38,437 nucleotides of DNA from Gammaproteobacteria bacterium BRH_c0 (GTDB lineage Bacteria > Pseudomonadota > Gammaproteobacteria > Pseudomonadales > Porticoccaceae), in NCBI GenBank assembly GCA_000961645.1, contig LADM01000112.1, positions 1-38,437 on the forward strand. The letters run 5' to 3'. The notes beneath the pieces were generated by a model. The model was not told the DNA's origin. It saw nothing but the letters and a program-made list of their open reading frames with translations, and did no database searches. Of the stretch, positions 18,389 through 28,248 are shown one piece after another. Position numbers and translations under genes: made by a program. Numbering within the stretch: the first letter of the stretch is position 1; every line of letters begins with the position of its first letter.

Positions 18389-20956
18389 ATGCGAATCGAG
18401 CGTTTTACCAACCAGTTGCAAAGCGCCCTGGCCGATGCCCAGTCACTGGCGGTGGGGCAGGATCACACGGCCATTGAACCTGCGCACCTGTTGTCGGCCC
18501 TGTTAAGCCAACAGGGCAGTTCAGTGCGGCCCATGCTCAGTCAGGCCGGATTCAATATCGCCGCCGTGCAAAAGGCCATTGCTGACAAGCTGGAGTCATT
18601 GCCCCGCATCCAGAGCCCCACCGGCGATGTGAATGTGTCGCAGCACCTGGCGCGCCTGCTGAACCTGGCGGACAAGCGCGCCCAGCAGCAGGGCGATCAG
18701 TTCCTCTCCAGTGAAACCCTGCTGCTCGCTGCGTTCGACGACAGCGAAACCGGCAAATTGCTCAAGCCCTTTGGCGACGTTAAGAAACTTGAACAGGTGA
18801 TCAAGCAGCTGCGCGGCGGTGAGTCAGTGGACAATCCCGAGGCCGAGGGCAACCGCCAGGCGCTGGACAAATACACCATTGACCTGACCGAGCACGCCGA
18901 AATGGGCAAACTCGATCCGGTGATTGGCCGCGATGACGAGATCCGCCGCACCATCCAGGTGTTGCAACGGCGCACCAAGAATAACCCGGTGCTGATCGGC
19001 GAACCGGGCGTGGGCAAGACTGCCATTGTCGAAGGTTTGGCGCAGCGCATTATCAACGGCGAAGTGCCGGAAGGCTTGAAGGACAAGCGTGTGTTGTCCC
19101 TCGATATGGGTTCGCTGCTGGCCGGGGCCAAATTCCGCGGCGAGTTTGAGGAACGCCTCAAGGCCGTGCTCAACGAGCTGGCCAAGCAGGAAGGACGCAT
19201 TATTCTTTTTATTGACGAACTGCACACCATGGTCGGTGCGGGCAAGGCCGAGGGCGCGATGGATGCGGGCAATATGCTCAAGCCCGCTCTGGCGCGGGGT
19301 GAACTGCACTGCGTGGGCGCTACCACCCTTGATGAATACCGCAAATATATCGAGAAGGATGCAGCGCTGGAGAGGCGCTTCCAAAAGGTGCTGGTGGACG
19401 AGCCCAGCGAGGAAGATACCATTGCCATCCTGCGCGGCCTCAAGGAGCGCTACGAAGTACACCACGGCGTGGAAATCACCGACTCTGCCATTGTTGCGGC
19501 GACCAAGCTCTCACAGCGCTATATCACTGATCGCCAGCTGCCCGACAAAGCCATCGACCTGATCGACGAATCCGCCAGCCGTATCCGCATGGAAATCGAT
19601 TCCAAGCCGGAGGAAATGGACCGTCTCGAACGGCGCCTTATCCAGCTCAAGATGGAGCGCGAGGCGGTCAAGAAGGAAGAGGACGAAGCATCGAAAAAGC
19701 GTCTCGAAAAACTCGAGGCGGACATTGCCAATATCGAGCGCGAATATTCCGACCTCGATGAAATCTGGAAAGCGGAAAAAGCCGCCATGCAGGGCACTAC
19801 CCATATCAAGAGCGAGCTGGAACAGGCGCGCCTCGATATGGACGCCGCGCGTCGCGCCGGCGACCTGGCGCGTATGTCCGAGATTCAGTACGGGGTGATC
19901 CCCGGCCTGGAAAAACAGATGGCCGCCGCGGCAGAGATGGAAACGGTCGAAACCCGTTTGGTGCGCAACAAAGTCACTGAGGAAGAAATTGCCGAAGTGG
20001 TTTCCAAGTGGACCGGTATCCCCGTCAACAAAATGCTGGAGGGCGAGCGCGACAAACTGCTGCGCATGGAGGACTCACTGCACAATCGCGTGGTTGGGCA
20101 GCACGAGGCCGTGGTGTCGGTGGCCAATGCGGTGCGGCGTTCCCGTGCCGGGCTGTCTGACCCCAATCGCCCCAACGGTTCGTTCCTGTTCCTTGGGCCC
20201 ACCGGTGTGGGTAAAACCGAATTGTGCAAGGCCCTGGCGGAGTTCCTGTTCGATAGCGAAGAGGCCATGGTGCGTATCGATATGTCGGAATTTATGGAGA
20301 AACACTCCGTAGCGCGCCTGATCGGCGCCCCCCCCGGCTATGTGGGTTACGAGGAGGGCGGTTATCTCACCGAGGCGGTGCGGCGCCGCCCCTATTCCGT
20401 GCTGCTGCTGGATGAGGTTGAGAAGGCTCACCCCGATGTCTTCAATATATTGTTGCAGGTGCTGGACGATGGCCGCCTCACGGATGGCCAGGGCCGCACG
20501 GTGGATTTCCGCAATACCGTGATCGTGATGACCTCCAACCTGGGGTCCGACATTATCCAGACCCTGTCGGGCGAGGAAAATTACGAGGCCATGAAGTCGG
20601 CGGTGATGGGTGTGGTGGGCAATCACTTCCGCCCCGAATTCATCAACCGCATCGACGAGGTGGTGGTGTTCCATCCCCTTGGTCGCGAGCAGATTCGCGG
20701 TATTGCCCACTTTCAGCTGCAAATACTCAAAAAACGTCTCGCCGAGCGCGACCTGGGTATGGAGCTGGACGATGCCGTGATGGACAAACTCTGCGAGGCG
20801 GGATACGACCCGGTGTATGGCGCGCGGCCCCTGAAGCGCACCATCCAACAGCTGATCGAGAACCCGCTGGCCCAGGATATGCTGGCTGGCAAGTTTATGC
20901 CGGGCGCCATTATCCAGGCACGGATGGATGGGGACAAGGTGGTGTTCAACAGCTAA
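18389..20956 (+). CDS. clpB: ATP-dependent disaggregase ClpB
   Basis: ClpB is the Hsp104-type AAA+ chaperone that pulls polypeptides out of aggregates together with DnaK. The product is 855 aa (E. coli 857). In order it has an N domain (residues 1-145 or so), NBD1 with GEPGVGKT (204-211) and [13 protein letters not shown], a long coiled-coil middle domain of charged residues (about 400-520), and NBD2 with [14 protein letters not shown] and [15 protein letters not shown]. It closes with the [10 protein letters not shown] sensor-2 region. The frame is open from 18365, but that codon would sit at the predicted transcription start. The ATG at 18389 follows GAGGGA at a good distance and gives the family N-terminus [10 protein letters not shown]. 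Confidence 0.98.
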   Translation: MRIERFTNQLQSALADAQSLAVGQDHTAIEPAHLLSALLSQQGSSVRPMLSQAGFNIAAVQKAIADKLESLPRIQSPTGDVNVSQHLARLLNLADKRAQQQGDQFLSSETLLLAAFDDSETGKLLKPFGDVKKLEQVIKQLRGGESVDNPEAEGNRQALDKYTIDLTEHAEMGKLDPVIGRDDEIRRTIQVLQRRTKNNPVLIGEPGVGKTAIVEGLAQRIINGEVPEGLKDKRVLSLDMGSLLAGAKFRGEFEERLKAVLNELAKQEGRIILFIDELHTMVGAGKAEGAMDAGNMLKPALARGELHCVGATTLDEYRKYIEKDAALERRFQKVLVDEPSEEDTIAILRGLKERYEVHHGVEITDSAIVAATKLSQRYITDRQLPDKAIDLIDESASRIRMEIDSKPEEMDRLERRLIQLKMEREAVKKEEDEASKKRLEKLEADIANIEREYSDLDEIWKAEKAAMQGTTHIKSELEQARLDMDAARRAGDLARMSEIQYGVIPGLEKQMAAAAEMETVETRLVRNKVTEEEIAEVVSKWTGIPVNKMLEGERDKLLRMEDSLHNRVVGQHEAVVSVANAVRRSRAGLSDPNRPNGSFLFLGPTGVGKTELCKALAEFLFDSEEAMVRIDMSEFMEKHSVARLIGAPPGYVGYEEGGYLTEAVRRRPYSVLLLDEVEKAHPDVFNILLQVLDDGRLTDGQGRTVDFRNTVIVMTSNLGSDIIQTLSGEENYEAMKSAVMGVVGNHFRPEFINRIDEVVVFHPLGREQIRGIAHFQLQILKKRLAERDLGMELDDAVMDKLCEAGYDPVYGARPLKRTIQQLIENPLAQDMLAGKFMPGAIIQARMDGDKVVFNS

Positions 20957-20972
20957 CGCACTAGCCGTGATT

Positions 20973-21006
20973 TTCTCCGGGAGCGCCAGGCGTTCCCGGA
21001 GAATTT
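20973..21006 (+). terminator. Terminator after clpB
   Basis: Arms of about 13-15 bases (20973-20987 and 20989-21003) with one G/T pair, starting TTCTCCGGGA, are followed by TTTACTGTT. Confidence 0.75.
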
Positions 21007-21104
21007 ACTGTTATCAATTGTGTCAGCTCGGCTGGTCTGGTTTGGCGTTAGCGACTACCATTGGCAGCTGCGCCATAACCATAAAGACTGACAGGTAGCC
21101 ATTG

Positions 21105-22229
21105 ATGAAACAGCCAGCAGCAGAGAGCACTTCCCCGAAAAATACCCTTGATCAGCAGGCATTAAGCCAGTGGCTTAACCGTAACCTGGCCCCCGATGGC
21201 GAGGTCAGGATTCTGTCCAGCAAAGTCCCCGCCACCGGTTATTCCGCCCTTACCGTGTTGCTCGATGTGGAGATTGAACAGGGCGGTTCCACCACCCGGG
21301 GGGAACTGGTATTGCGCCTGGAAATACCCGGCAAACACGTTTTTCTCGATACCGATATCGCCCGCCAGGGCCAGATGATGTCAGCGCTGTCGCGCTTTGG
21401 CATACCGGTGCCGCAGGTGCTGGCGGTGGAAAGTGATACCTCCATACTGGGCGGCAAGTTCCTGCTGATGGACAGGGTCGAGGGCGTCTCTTTGCCGCAA
21501 AGCCCCAATTATCATCAGGCCGGACTCCTGACCGAGCTGGATGCCGGGGGGCGAAGTCGGCTGTGGATAGACGCCGTCTCCACCATTGCCCGTATCAATA
21601 TGCTCAACTGGCGCGACGGATTTGAATTTCTCAACAGGCCGCAATACGGTGAGCCCGGCCTTGACCAGTATCTGGGCTGGATTGTGGCCTGGCGCGACGA
21701 GGCGATGGAAAACCAGCCCAATCCCATTATCGACAAAGCCATTGCCCGGTTGCTGGAGAGGCAGCCGCACAATCGCCACGTCAATGTGCTGTGGGGAGAC
21801 TCAAACCCGGGTAATTACCTGTTTAGCAGCAGTGGCAGTGTGGTGGCGGTGCTGGATTTCGAGGCGGCGGCCCTCGGCCCCGCCGAGATCGATCTGGCCT
21901 GGTGGTTTTTTATGGACGAAATGCTCAGCTTTGGACAGCAGCGCCAGAGTGGATTGCCGGAAAAACGCGAACAAATTGCCCTGTTTGAAGCAATTATCGG
22001 CAGGCCGGTTGCCGACTTGGAATATTTCGAATTGCTGGCAGCGGTGCGCATTGCCCTGGTTATCGCCCGCACCGCCAATGTGCTGATCAAGGCGGGCAAA
22101 CTGCCTGCCAGCAACAAGACGGCACTCTACAATCCTGCAGCCCAGCTGCTGGCGATGCGCCTGGGTATTGAAGGTGGTGAAGCTGGCGAGGATTACGCGG
22201 CCTTTGGCGCGGTGATGAATGATCGCTGA
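21105..22229 (+). CDS. Phosphotransferase-fold protein, APH/ACAD10-like (1)
   Basis: A 374-aa cytoplasmic protein with an aminoglycoside-phosphotransferase (kinase-like) fold. The catalytic loop reads VLWGDSNPGNYLF, where Trp replaces the histidine of the HGD Brenner motif, as is common in the acyl-CoA-dehydrogenase-linked branch. The metal-binding motif reads VLDFEAAALGPAEIDLAWW. The branch includes the kinase domains of ACAD10/ACAD11 and LvaA, which phosphorylate 4-hydroxyacyl-CoA. The substrate here is not known, and antibiotic resistance is unlikely. The longer frame begins with TTG three bases upstream. The ATG at 21105 is preferred. It is monocistronic, between the clpB terminator and a convergent hairpin. 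Confidence 0.88.
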   Translation: MKQPAAESTSPKNTLDQQALSQWLNRNLAPDGEVRILSSKVPATGYSALTVLLDVEIEQGGSTTRGELVLRLEIPGKHVFLDTDIARQGQMMSALSRFGIPVPQVLAVESDTSILGGKFLLMDRVEGVSLPQSPNYHQAGLLTELDAGGRSRLWIDAVSTIARINMLNWRDGFEFLNRPQYGEPGLDQYLGWIVAWRDEAMENQPNPIIDKAIARLLERQPHNRHVNVLWGDSNPGNYLFSSSGSVVAVLDFEAAALGPAEIDLAWWFFMDEMLSFGQQRQSGLPEKREQIALFEAIIGRPVADLEYFELLAAVRIALVIARTANVLIKAGKLPASNKTALYNPAAQLLAMRLGIEGGEAGEDYAAFGAVMNDR

Positions 22230-22269
22230 CGCGAAGCATGCTGGTGATTTTTGGAAGGGTATAGGAAAA

Positions 22270-22366
22270 GGGAGATGGCTGGATGTGAGATGAGAGACGA
22301 CGTGGTTCCGCCTACATCTCCCATCTCACATCCCAGATCCCACATCCCACATCCAGCCCTCTCCCC
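22270..22366. repeat. Long imperfect inverted repeat in convergent gap
   Basis: Left arm 22270-22292 (containing GAGATGGCTGGATGTGAGATG) pairs with right arm 22343-22366 with about two mismatches. The roughly 50-base loop holds several CATCCCA-type short repeats. Two convergent phosphotransferase genes face into it, so it may be a bidirectional terminator. The wording resembles the hairpin at 6509-6552. Confidence 0.65.
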
Positions 22367-22378
22367 CCATCGTCCTGA

Positions 22379-23797
22379 CTACTTCTCCATTCCCAGAATC
22401 GGCTCCACTTTGCGCAAGAACAGGTGGTCGGCAGGTGCGTCGGGACCGGCAAACACCAGGCACTGGCGCAGCAGGCGGCGGTGAAACAGTTTGACCAGCG
22501 TGCCATCCAGCTCGGGTGGCGCTGTGCTGACAAAATCCCGCAGGGCAAAATCCGCCTCGGTGATTGACAGGGGGCGATAGCCCAGCACTTCAGTGATTTC
22601 CTTCATGTCTTCCTGTTCCGCCCAGTGGCCGTAATGAACCTGGTTGAGCAGGAACTGGGGAATGCTGGCAATGGTGTTGCGCTGCCAGTCGGCAAAGGTT
22701 TCAGAGGTGGGCAGGCGGCTGATTTCAAGCAGCAGCTTGTTGAGGGCCATATCCTCCCAGGGGGTGTCGCGGGCCATGGGTAATTCGATCTCGTCCGGCT
22801 CGACACCGACGAGTTCCGCCAGGGCTTCGGCGCAGCGGCGGCCAATAAAGGCCACCTGTACCGCACTTTCCACCCAGTCGCCACCGGGCTGCAGGTCAGC
22901 GAGGGCAAAGAGCGGGCCGTAATAACCGACGGCCAGGAAAACCACGGTGTGGTATGCCAGTACCGGCAGATCCAGCTCCTCACCCATGGCCTCGGCGTAA
23001 TGGCGGAACAGGGCGGGCAGGTCGCCCATGTTTTCCACCGGGTGGCGGCCGCGGAAGCAGGCGAGATCGTGGAGGTTGTCACCCAGGTGTCCGATCTCCA
23101 CATCGAGCACGGCGGTGACGTTCTCGCCCTGGTTGAGAAACTGGCCGCTGTCGCCGGTCACAAAGGTGCTGCGGGTGCGGTGGCTGGGAACATTGCGACG
23201 CAACCAGGTCATGCAAAATTCCATAAACGGATCGACGATATTGGCCGCGTAGCACATTTCGTTGAAGCGCTCGACATGGTTGAGCGCCACAGCCTGCGCT
23301 GTATCCGGGCGTTGTACGCCCACCGCTTCAAACTGTTCAGCCGGAATCTGGTGCATCCGGGCGAGAATTTCCATGTACTTGAGGCTGGCAGCCCAGCGTT
23401 CGGGGCTCATGGTAGAGGCCTGTTCCACGGCTTCCATCACCAGGCCCGGATCGCGGCCACCTTCAATCCAGTCCATCACAAAGGCTTCGGGAAAATCGCA
23501 CATGCCGTGGACATGGGGCACGGGAATGCCGTTGGCTTCCAGCACCTGCATCATTTTCATTTCGTGCATCAGCGGATAGGGGATGCAATCCCAGGCGCGG
23601 ATGCCCTTGACCAGCAGGGGCAGGGGTGCGCCCTCCTTGCTGGACTGCACACGCCACACTGGCCGCCAGCGGCGCTGGCGTTCGATATGGCTGACCGTGG
23701 CGCCGATATGGTCCTCAATCCAGCGGCTGATGCCCTGTTTTTCCTTGCTGTCCTGCTCTGACTGGTCCAGTAACTTGATCGTGTGCTGAGTTGTCAT
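22379..23797 (-). CDS. Phosphotransferase-fold protein, APH-like with long C-terminus (2)
   Basis: A 472-aa cytoplasmic protein. Residues about 20-310 have an APH-type kinase fold: LLVKGIRAW (ATP-site lysine region), FVTGDSGQFLNQ in place of HGDxxxxN, and AVLDVEIGHLGDNLHDLACFRGR as the metal-binding segment. The DVE and GDS wording departs from the consensus, so catalytic competence is uncertain. About 130 extra residues follow (from PMARDTPWEDMALNKLL), unlike any domain I recognise. The gene starts 59 bases after the molybdopterin oxidoreductase on the same strand with no terminator between, so they are probably one operon. A joint role in oxidising or activating an unusual substrate is inference only. 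Confidence 0.83.
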   Translation of the reverse strand: MTTQHTIKLLDQSEQDSKEKQGISRWIEDHIGATVSHIERQRRWRPVWRVQSSKEGAPLPLLVKGIRAWDCIPYPLMHEMKMMQVLEANGIPVPHVHGMCDFPEAFVMDWIEGGRDPGLVMEAVEQASTMSPERWAASLKYMEILARMHQIPAEQFEAVGVQRPDTAQAVALNHVERFNEMCYAANIVDPFMEFCMTWLRRNVPSHRTRSTFVTGDSGQFLNQGENVTAVLDVEIGHLGDNLHDLACFRGRHPVENMGDLPALFRHYAEAMGEELDLPVLAYHTVVFLAVGYYGPLFALADLQPGGDWVESAVQVAFIGRRCAEALAELVGVEPDEIELPMARDTPWEDMALNKLLLEISRLPTSETFADWQRNTIASIPQFLLNQVHYGHWAEQEDMKEITEVLGYRPLSITEADFALRDFVSTAPPELDGTLVKLFHRRLLRQCLVFAGPDAPADHLFLRKVEPILGMEK

Positions 23798-23856
23798 TGT
23801 CGTCCTCTGTTGTTTTTAGATCCATGGATGTTGCTGTTGAGATTGTTCTGTCCTCG

Positions 23857-26055
23857 TCAGGTTATCAGGCTGATGGCAACGGGAATGGCGCCCATGCGCG
23901 GCTGGCCAAAAATGGGGTCGATCTGGCTTTGGTCTGCACTCAGGAGGCGGGAGGTACAGGTGCCCTGGTTCTCCGTGTCATTCTGCTCATTGGGGTTGGC
24001 GCCAAAGCAGTGGGACATGGACAGCGTGCCTGGTCGGAGTTTGTCTTCAGCCTCGGCAATACCGCTGACTTCGCCGTAGGGCGAGCGAATCTGGATATGA
24101 TCGCCACTTTTGATGCCGTATTTTTCCAGGTCCAGCGGGTTGAGGAAGGCCGGATTATAGGGGTGCCTGCCGCCCAGCTTGGGGTTGGTCCTGCCGATGG
24201 AGTTGAGAACTTCATTGGTGCGCCTGGGGGTCATCAGTAGCGGGTAGTCGGCATCCGGTTGCGGCAGGTCGCCACGGTTGGCATGGATCACCTGCAATTC
24301 CGCCATCATGTGGCTGTCGCCCAGCGCAAAGTAGGCATCACAGTCAGCATCCCTGGGCAGCACCTGGTGGTCCAGATCGTCGTAGATCTTGCCGTGGATG
24401 TGCTGTTTGACTTCATCGAGAGGAACCCGCGAGCCAATACACATGTGCTCGTACATGGTTTCAGTGCTGGGGCGCTCGTTCATGTCGAGCGCCACTTGCT
24501 GGGGATACTTGTCCCAGTGCTCGCCAGCGCCTGCGGCATTGCCATACATGGACAGGGGTATGCCAAGTTTTTTACAAACCTCGTAGAAGAATTGCCAGAT
24601 CTCGATCAGGTCGGAACCTTCAGGCGGCGCCAGCACCGGTGGTGCATACATGGCGTAGGGCCACTCGAGTCCCTGGGTCCACAGGCCGTAGTATTTGGAC
24701 GCTTCAAGGAACTGGCTGACAGCGGGCGTCTCAAGGCCCAGGTAATCGGGGATCACATAGTGCGCAACCCGCGCGGTGTTGGACATTTCCACATCCAGGG
24801 AGACCAGCAAATCCAGCGATTGAAAGGCTTTCAGGGTGCGATTTTGATCGGGCAGCGAGACCATGGGATTGCTGCCCGCGCAGATCAGCGCGCGAATCTG
24901 GCCTTTGCCAGGAGTGAGGATCTCATCCGCCAGGGTGCCGGTGGCAGCGCCCATAATGGTCTTCGGCAAGCCGTACAGGCGCCCGGGCTTGGTTTCATCC
25001 CAGGGCTTGTAGGGTGCCATGGGCTGAGCCCGGGGCTGGTAGTCGGGCAGCATCACATGGGGGTGACCATTGCGCTCACCCTCGCGCACCCAGCGTCCAC
25101 AGAGGGTGTTGATGCAGAGGGCGAGGTATTCCAGCAGGGTGCCATGGAGGGCGAAGTGGGGACCGGTGCCGGTCACCAGTGATCCGCGTTTGGCGGAGGT
25201 AAAGATAGAAACCGCCTCGCGAATCTGGTCAACGGGAACACCGGCAACGGCTGACACATATTCCGGGGTAAAGGGCTGTACCGCAGCCCTGAGTTCGTCG
25301 ATACCGCGGGCGTGCCGGGCGACAAACTCCTTGTCGTACAGCTCTTCATTGAGAATGATATGGAGGAACCCGGCCAGCAGTGTGGGGTCCTGGCCGGGTT
25401 GCGGCTGCAAATGCAGGCAGGCTTTTTTGGCCGACTCGGTTTCCCGTGGATCAATAACTATCAGCTTCATACCGTTGGCGACGGCTTCCTTGATGATTTG
25501 TGCCGGGTTTTGCCCCAGGCCCATTTTTGAAATCACCGGATTGGCGCCAACCAGCACCCAGGTGTCCGACAGGTGGAAGGGATGAGGTCCGGCAATCCAT
25601 TTGCCGTGCAGCGCCTGGGCAATGACCTTGCCGGGCTGGTCGATGGTCTGCACCGAGAAAAAGCGCTCCAGTCCGGTACCCAGGGCGTTGAGGAATGCTA
25701 CCGCAATGCTGATATTGACCGGATTGTTGACCGTGCCGTTGCCGGGGTAGACCGCTACGGATTCCGGGCCGTATTGCTCAATGATGGCCTTGAGCTTGGC
25801 GCTGATTTCGTCGATGGCCGTGGCGGTTGCAAGGGGGGCAAAGCTGCCGTCGGGCTGGCGCTTGTGACTTTGCAGCAGCCGGTCCGGGTGGTTGTGGGCC
25901 TCTGGCAGGGCGCGGCCCTTGGGGCAGGTGTAGCCCTTGTAGAGGGGCGAATTCCGGTCGCCAATCACCTTGATGGCGCGGCCATTTTCCACTGTTACTT
26001 CAATGGGACAATAGGCTGGGCAGACTTTGCACATGCTGATGTGGGTTTCGACCAT
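23857..26055 (-). CDS. Molybdopterin oxidoreductase, DMSO reductase family
   Basis: A 732-aa cytoplasmic oxidoreductase with no Tat signal. The N-terminal [4Fe-4S] ligands are Cys9, Cys12, Cys16 and Cys44 (CKVCPAYC and YTCPKGR). Molybdopterin-binding regions follow: WVLVGANPVISKMG, LIVIDPRETESAKKA, and a C-terminal cofactor-cap domain with PLLMTPRRTNEVLNS and FGANPNEQND. At the place where a metal ligand Cys, Sec or Ser is expected the sequence reads QTIDQPGKVIAQALHG, so the ligand may be Asp or absent. The enzyme is a single polypeptide with no Fe-S or membrane-anchor subunit beside it. The ATG at 26055 has GGAG upstream. It is first in an operon with a phosphotransferase-fold gene. The substrate is unknown. 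Confidence 0.9.
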   Translation of the reverse strand: MVETHISMCKVCPAYCPIEVTVENGRAIKVIGDRNSPLYKGYTCPKGRALPEAHNHPDRLLQSHKRQPDGSFAPLATATAIDEISAKLKAIIEQYGPESVAVYPGNGTVNNPVNISIAVAFLNALGTGLERFFSVQTIDQPGKVIAQALHGKWIAGPHPFHLSDTWVLVGANPVISKMGLGQNPAQIIKEAVANGMKLIVIDPRETESAKKACLHLQPQPGQDPTLLAGFLHIILNEELYDKEFVARHARGIDELRAAVQPFTPEYVSAVAGVPVDQIREAVSIFTSAKRGSLVTGTGPHFALHGTLLEYLALCINTLCGRWVREGERNGHPHVMLPDYQPRAQPMAPYKPWDETKPGRLYGLPKTIMGAATGTLADEILTPGKGQIRALICAGSNPMVSLPDQNRTLKAFQSLDLLVSLDVEMSNTARVAHYVIPDYLGLETPAVSQFLEASKYYGLWTQGLEWPYAMYAPPVLAPPEGSDLIEIWQFFYEVCKKLGIPLSMYGNAAGAGEHWDKYPQQVALDMNERPSTETMYEHMCIGSRVPLDEVKQHIHGKIYDDLDHQVLPRDADCDAYFALGDSHMMAELQVIHANRGDLPQPDADYPLLMTPRRTNEVLNSIGRTNPKLGGRHPYNPAFLNPLDLEKYGIKSGDHIQIRSPYGEVSGIAEAEDKLRPGTLSMSHCFGANPNEQNDTENQGTCTSRLLSADQSQIDPIFGQPRMGAIPVAISLIT

Positions 26056-26368
26056 GGATATTCACTCCGGCTCGGGACGACAGGTTTTATTTAATACAGG
26101 CATCTTACAAAATCCTGCTCAGGGTGTCCCGGCTTAGTGGCGGCGAATTGAGATTTTTTGGGAATATAAACTGTGAAAATGCTTTCCTTGGCTGGAAGCA
26201 GTGGCAAGAAAAGCAGGTCGAGGAGGGTAGCTGGAGCGAGATTTAATTCAGTCGTATCACCAGACAGCCTGTTGCTATCAGACAGGCCGGTCCGGTGATG
26301 GAGCAGGTCAGCAGGCAAAAAAGCGCGCAGCAGGTAAAGGCTTGTTTGGCCGCTGCTTCTGCTCCCCC
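26056..26368. other. Intergenic region upstream of molybdopterin enzyme
   Basis: About 313 bases with no credible gene. It must hold the promoter of the molybdopterin operon and the 3' end of the dodecin transcript. GCAGC/GCTGC arms followed by a six-base T run on the minus strand (around 26318-26350) are a weak candidate for a dodecin terminator. Confidence 0.4.
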
Positions 26369-26575
26369 TTAATCCAGGGTAAAGCCCAGTTTGACGGTGA
26401 CCTGCCAATGATCCACCTTGCCGTCAACGAGGTGGCCCCGCACATTTTCTACCTCAAGCCAGCGCATGTTGTGCACAGTCTTCGCGGCCTTTGCCACCGC
26501 AGTCTGCACTGCGTCCTCAATGCTCACCTTGGATGACCCGGTTAATTCAATGCTTTTATAGACGTGGTCTGACAT
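26369..26575 (-). CDS. Dodecin, flavin-binding protein
   Basis: A 68-aa protein of the dodecin family, which assembles into hollow dodecamers that store or buffer flavins and, in some bacteria, CoA. The sequence shows the family pattern: [29 protein letters not shown], then [18 protein letters not shown] (Trp39 stacks on the flavin in characterised members), and [13 protein letters not shown] as the last strand. The frame is open to 26725, but ATG 26575 with GGGAGT upstream gives the canonical start [11 protein letters not shown]. It is a single gene, divergent from the L,D-transpeptidase. Confidence 0.93.
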   Translation of the reverse strand: MSDHVYKSIELTGSSKVSIEDAVQTAVAKAAKTVHNMRWLEVENVRGHLVDGKVDHWQVTVKLGFTLD

Positions 26576-26794
26576 AGAACGACTCCCTTTGATGATTGGT
26601 GTGGAGGCCAACGCTACGATTGGCCTCTCAGTTCCGAGTATAGTCAACAATGCTTGCAGGGAAAGCCACATTGCGGGATCTTGCCTGAATCCACACAACA
26701 GGTTACATTTCCCTGACAGCGGCATTGAATTGCCAGTTCCCTTGAATCCAGCAAACGACGAAGTAAAAAAATGATCAAACGGGGGATGCCTGAC

Positions 26795-27346
26795 ATGTAC
26801 AGCCAGTCTTTGATTGGTTACCTCAAAATTGCCTGTTGCCTATTCCTGCTGCTAACACCACTGACCAGTCAGGCCAACCGCCTTTCCGCCTTCAGCCCGG
26901 CCCCTGTTACAGGTTCCGTCGATCTGGTGCTGGTGGAAAAATCCGCCAAGACCCTCTACCTGCTTGATGACGGGCGGGTGCTCAGGAGCTACCCCATCGC
27001 CCTGGGCAAAAATCCCGTTGGTCACAAGGAAAAGGCTGGCGATGGGCGCACCCCGGAAGGGCGCTACATTCTCGATTGGCGCAATCCCGATAGCCGGTTT
27101 TACCGTTCGATCCATATCTCCTACCCCAATGACCGCGATCTGGAGCAGGCCAAGGCCACCAATAGCGATCCGGGGGAATTTATTATGATCCACGGCAGCC
27201 CGGCCTGGGTGCCATCGGCCGAGTGGGCCAAGCAGTGGCTGAACAAGGAAGACTGGACCGAGGGTTGTATCGCGGTTACCAATGACATCATGGATGAGAT
27301 CTGGACCCTGGTGGCCGACGGCACCCCCATTGAAATCAGGCCCTGA
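26795..27346 (+). CDS. L,D-transpeptidase, YkuD domain, exported
   Basis: A 183-aa exported protein. A signal peptide ([20 protein letters not shown] to SQA) is followed by one YkuD catalytic domain. [28 protein letters not shown] begins the domain, and the active site is seen as [10 protein letters not shown] plus [11 protein letters not shown], with the catalytic cysteine in GCIAV. Such enzymes crosslink peptidoglycan or attach proteins to it. There is no LysM or other wall-binding domain, so the exact reaction is open. The frame begins at 26771. The ATG at 26795 follows GGGGGA at eight bases and gives a cleaner signal peptide, but the longer start is possible. Confidence 0.92.
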   Translation: MYSQSLIGYLKIACCLFLLLTPLTSQANRLSAFSPAPVTGSVDLVLVEKSAKTLYLLDDGRVLRSYPIALGKNPVGHKEKAGDGRTPEGRYILDWRNPDSRFYRSIHISYPNDRDLEQAKATNSDPGEFIMIHGSPAWVPSAEWAKQWLNKEDWTEGCIAVTNDIMDEIWTLVADGTPIEIRP

Positions 27347-27366
27347 TTAGCCCCAGACTTTTCTTC

Positions 27367-27408
27367 AATGATGCTCAGTGTTGCAGTGCCGCAAACCTGA
27401 GTATCATT
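27367..27408. terminator. Bidirectional hairpin between L,D-transpeptidase and Crp gene
   Basis: Arms AATGATGCTCAG (27367-27378) and CTGAGTATCATT (27397-27408) pair over 12 positions with one G/T pair. The loop carries a further TTGC/GCAA stem. Genes on both sides converge on it. Confidence 0.65.
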
Positions 27409-27470
27409 CAGTTTGAAAGCCTTCAAGATGGCAGCTCTCCAGTTTCTAATCTTTTCTGCTGCTAAACCCT

Positions 27471-28223
27471 TCAGCTGTGACTCAGCGATCTGCCGTAAGT
27501 ACCTGATCGCAGTCGTCCCACTTCCTTCCTGACCACCGCGTAGCACTCGCAAGCTTCGGTCTCCAGTCCGCACCGGTCCAATACAGAAATATGGCCGCGC
27601 CGGTAGCTGATGAGGCCTGCGCGCTGCAAATTTCCCGCTGCTTCGGTAATGCCTTCACGGCGCACGCCGAGAATACTGGCGATCAATTCCTGGGTAATGA
27701 CCAGTTCCGGGGCAATGGTCAACTCCTGGGAGCCGATCCGGTCGAGGGTGACCAATAGCCAGGTGCACAGTTGTTGCTCAATCGAGTGGTGCCGGTTGCA
27801 AGCCCCGGTCTGGCTCACCTGTGTCATCAGTGCCTGGGTATAGCGCAGCAATAAATGGCGCATGGAGCCGGCACGATTGAATTCCTGCTTCAAGACGCGG
27901 CTCTCCAGCCGGTAGCCATGGCCTGCAATCGGCACGGTGGCCGAACTGGGTGTGGTATCTCCGCCCATGAATAGCGAAATACCGACCACGCCATCGTTGC
28001 CCACCGCCGAGATTTCGGTCGATGAGCCGGATTCGGTGACGTAGTGCAGCGAGACGATGGCAGTAGTGGGAAAATAACAGTACTGCAAGCGTTCGCCAGG
28101 CCTGTAGATAACGTCGCCGAGGCGCATCGTCACCAGCTCCAGGTGGGGGCTCAGGCGTTCGAATTCATCCGCCGGGAGTGCGGCAAGCAGATGATTCTGT
28201 TTCGGGTTATGGCTTGGCGACAT
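27471..28223 (-). CDS. Crp/Fnr family transcriptional regulator
   Basis: A 250-aa regulator with an N-terminal cyclic-nucleotide-binding-type domain (LGDVIYRPGERLQYCYFPTTAIVSL, then NDGVVGISLFMGGDTTPSSA) and a C-terminal winged helix (ITQELIASILGVRREGITEAAGNLQRAGLI). The RPxE-like cAMP contact of CRP and the N-terminal Fe-S cysteines of FNR are absent, so the signal is probably neither cAMP nor oxygen through a cluster. The frame is open to 28406, but the ATG at 28223 gives a normal start and does not overlap the neighbour. It follows the REC-PAS gene by 25 bases and is likely the DNA-binding member of that operon. Confidence 0.9.
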   Translation of the reverse strand: MSPSHNPKQNHLLAALPADEFERLSPHLELVTMRLGDVIYRPGERLQYCYFPTTAIVSLHYVTESGSSTEISAVGNDGVVGISLFMGGDTTPSSATVPIAGHGYRLESRVLKQEFNRAGSMRHLLLRYTQALMTQVSQTGACNRHHSIEQQLCTWLLVTLDRIGSQELTIAPELVITQELIASILGVRREGITEAAGNLQRAGLISYRRGHISVLDRCGLETEACECYAVVRKEVGRLRSGTYGRSLSHS

Positions 28224-28248
28224 TATTGTTGATCGTCCCGATAAGGTT

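Noticed and set aside
21105..22229. Antibiotic resistance by aminoglycoside phosphotransferase
   Set aside because: The catalytic loop (LWGDSNPGN) and DFEAAALGPAEIDLAWW belong to the ACAD10-like branch, and the context is metabolic.
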